Part shown: one piece after another, positions 5,056 through 5,579 of the stretch
Layout: every line of letters starts with the position of its first letter
Numbering within the stretch: the first letter of the stretch is position 1
Source: Dehalococcoidales bacterium
GTDB taxonomy: Bacteria > Chloroflexota > Dehalococcoidia > Dehalococcoidales > UBA2162
Reading direction: 5' to 3'
Assembly (NCBI GenBank): GCA_030648675.1
Contig: JAUSGV010000111.1
Span: 1 to 5,579 of the forward strand
Length of the DNA stretch: 5,579 bases
The notes under the pieces: model-generated
Database searches by the model: none
What the model saw: only the letters and a program-made list of their open reading frames with translations
What the model was told of the DNA's origin: nothing
Program-made: the position numbers and the translations under genes

Positions 5056-5579
5056 ATGAAATTTACCACAAGTCTGTTCGCCCTGATACTTCAGGTCATA
5101 CCACGGGTTTCATTTTTGCGGCTTGTCTATGAATGCGGGGCGGAAAGCCATGCCAAGGGCTTCTCCTCTTGGGACCAATGTGTCGCGATGCTTTTTTGTC
5201 AGCTAGCCCAGGCTAAGAGCCTGCGGGAAATCAGTGATGGCTTGGCTGTCACCTGCGGTAAACTCAGTCATCTGGGATTGCGTGCCGCCCCCGCCAAGAG
5301 CACACTGTCCTATGCGAATGCCCACCGTCCCTGGCAGCTTTACCAGAACACCTTCTTTCATCTGCGTGATCTTTGCCGTAACGAAAATCCGGGCAAAAAG
5401 AGAAGGTTTCGCTTCAAAAACAAATTGCTCAGCCTCGACTCCACCACCATCGACCTTTGTCTGAGTCTTTTCCCCTGGGCCGACTTTCGTCAGACCAAAG
5501 GCGCCATTAAGCTCCATATGCTCCTGGATCACGATGGCTATCTGCCAGATTTCGCCGTGATCACAGATGGCAAAACCCC
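5056..5579 (+). CDS. IS4-family transposase, N-terminal part
   Basis: The frame is open to the right edge; 174 residues are visible, less than half of a usual IS4-type transposase. Residues 1-120 are the helical N-terminal region, including the typical FSSWDQCVAMLFCQLAQAKSLREI (36-59), LGLRAAPAKSTLSYANAHRPW (73-93) and a basic stretch KKRRFRFKNK (114-123). The catalytic domain opens with LLSLDSTTIDLCLSLFPWA (124-142), where Asp128 is the first acid of the DDE triad, then KGAIKLHMLLDHDGYLPDF (148-166). The remaining Asp and Glu lie beyond the window, so completeness cannot be judged. The enzyme cuts and joins the element's ends. ATG is preceded by AAGGAG at 8 bases. An earlier promoter and a folded leader lie in front. 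Confidence 0.88.
   Translation, partial: MKFTTSLFALILQVIPRVSFLRLVYECGAESHAKGFSSWDQCVAMLFCQLAQAKSLREISDGLAVTCGKLSHLGLRAAPAKSTLSYANAHRPWQLYQNTFFHLRDLCRNENPGKKRRFRFKNKLLSLDSTTIDLCLSLFPWADFRQTKGAIKLHMLLDHDGYLPDFAVITDGKT

Larger units (their letters stand above)
4951..5579 (+). mobile_element. Left part of an IS4-like insertion sequence
   Basis: The transposase gene runs off the right edge, so only the left part of the element is in the window. The left boundary is not resolved: the terminal inverted repeat and target duplication can only be recognised with the right end in hand. In IS4-like elements the transposase usually starts some tens of bases inside the end, which puts the boundary roughly between 4945 and 5000. 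The coordinate given is an estimate. Confidence 0.6.

Noticed and set aside
5203..5532. A - strand frame antisense to the transposase
   Set aside because: The + strand frame has clear IS4 motifs and a good start; the antisense product shows no recognisable domain.
1..5579. CRISPR arrays, tRNA or rRNA genes
   Set aside because: No regularly spaced repeats and no tRNA- or rRNA-like conserved segments were seen on either strand.

Overview
The window reads as an ordinary bacterial chromosome segment of roughly even base composition with short intergenic gaps and frequent TTG/GTG starts. It ends in an insertion sequence. The gene set is MscS, a rhodanese lipoprotein, a split pair of hotdog dehydratases, a TauE/SafE permease and an iron-sulfur CysH. 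That would fit an anaerobic or microaerophilic lineage such as Chloroflexota (Dehalococcoidia-like). This placement is a low-confidence inference, because no rRNA or other phylogenetic marker is present.

Layout: (1) 1-489, C-terminal part of an MscS-type channel, then 542-973, a secreted rhodanese-like lipoprotein, both on +. (2) 1104-2887, a three-gene - strand operon: a HadA/FAS1-DH-like MaoC protein (TTG start), a HadB-like MaoC protein (TTG start) and a 7-TM protein of unknown function. It is read from a strong sigma70-type promoter at 2916-2945. A widespread-type intergenic palindrome (2368-2399) sits between the two MaoC genes and supplies the ribosome binding site of the second. (3) 2888-3236, the divergent intergenic region. 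It carries the - strand promoter, a + strand promoter (3138-3166) whose start site lies in a perfect 8-bp palindrome (3167-3194), and a short broken reading frame (3003-3233) with two competing interpretations. (4) 3237-4829, a compact + strand sulfur unit, a TauE/SafE permease and an APS-reductase-type CysH, closed by a clear rho-independent terminator (4860-4900). (5) 4901-5579, a strong extended -10 promoter with 20-bp-spaced direct repeats, then the start of an IS4-like transposase. The transposase leader can fold so that its own Shine-Dalgarno sequence is buried.

How the genes fit together: the TauE/SafE protein probably moves sulfate, sulfite or another sulfur oxyanion, and CysH reduces activated sulfate to sulfite, so the pair looks like an assimilatory sulfur module under one promoter. 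The MaoC pair probably forms one heteromeric (R)-specific hydratase/dehydratase, because the usual active-site residues are divided between the two subunits. I found no clearly new defence or mobile system. The best leads are the buried transposase ribosome binding site, the promoter/palindrome in front of the sulfur operon, the repeat-derived ribosome binding site, and the broken small frame at 3003-3233.
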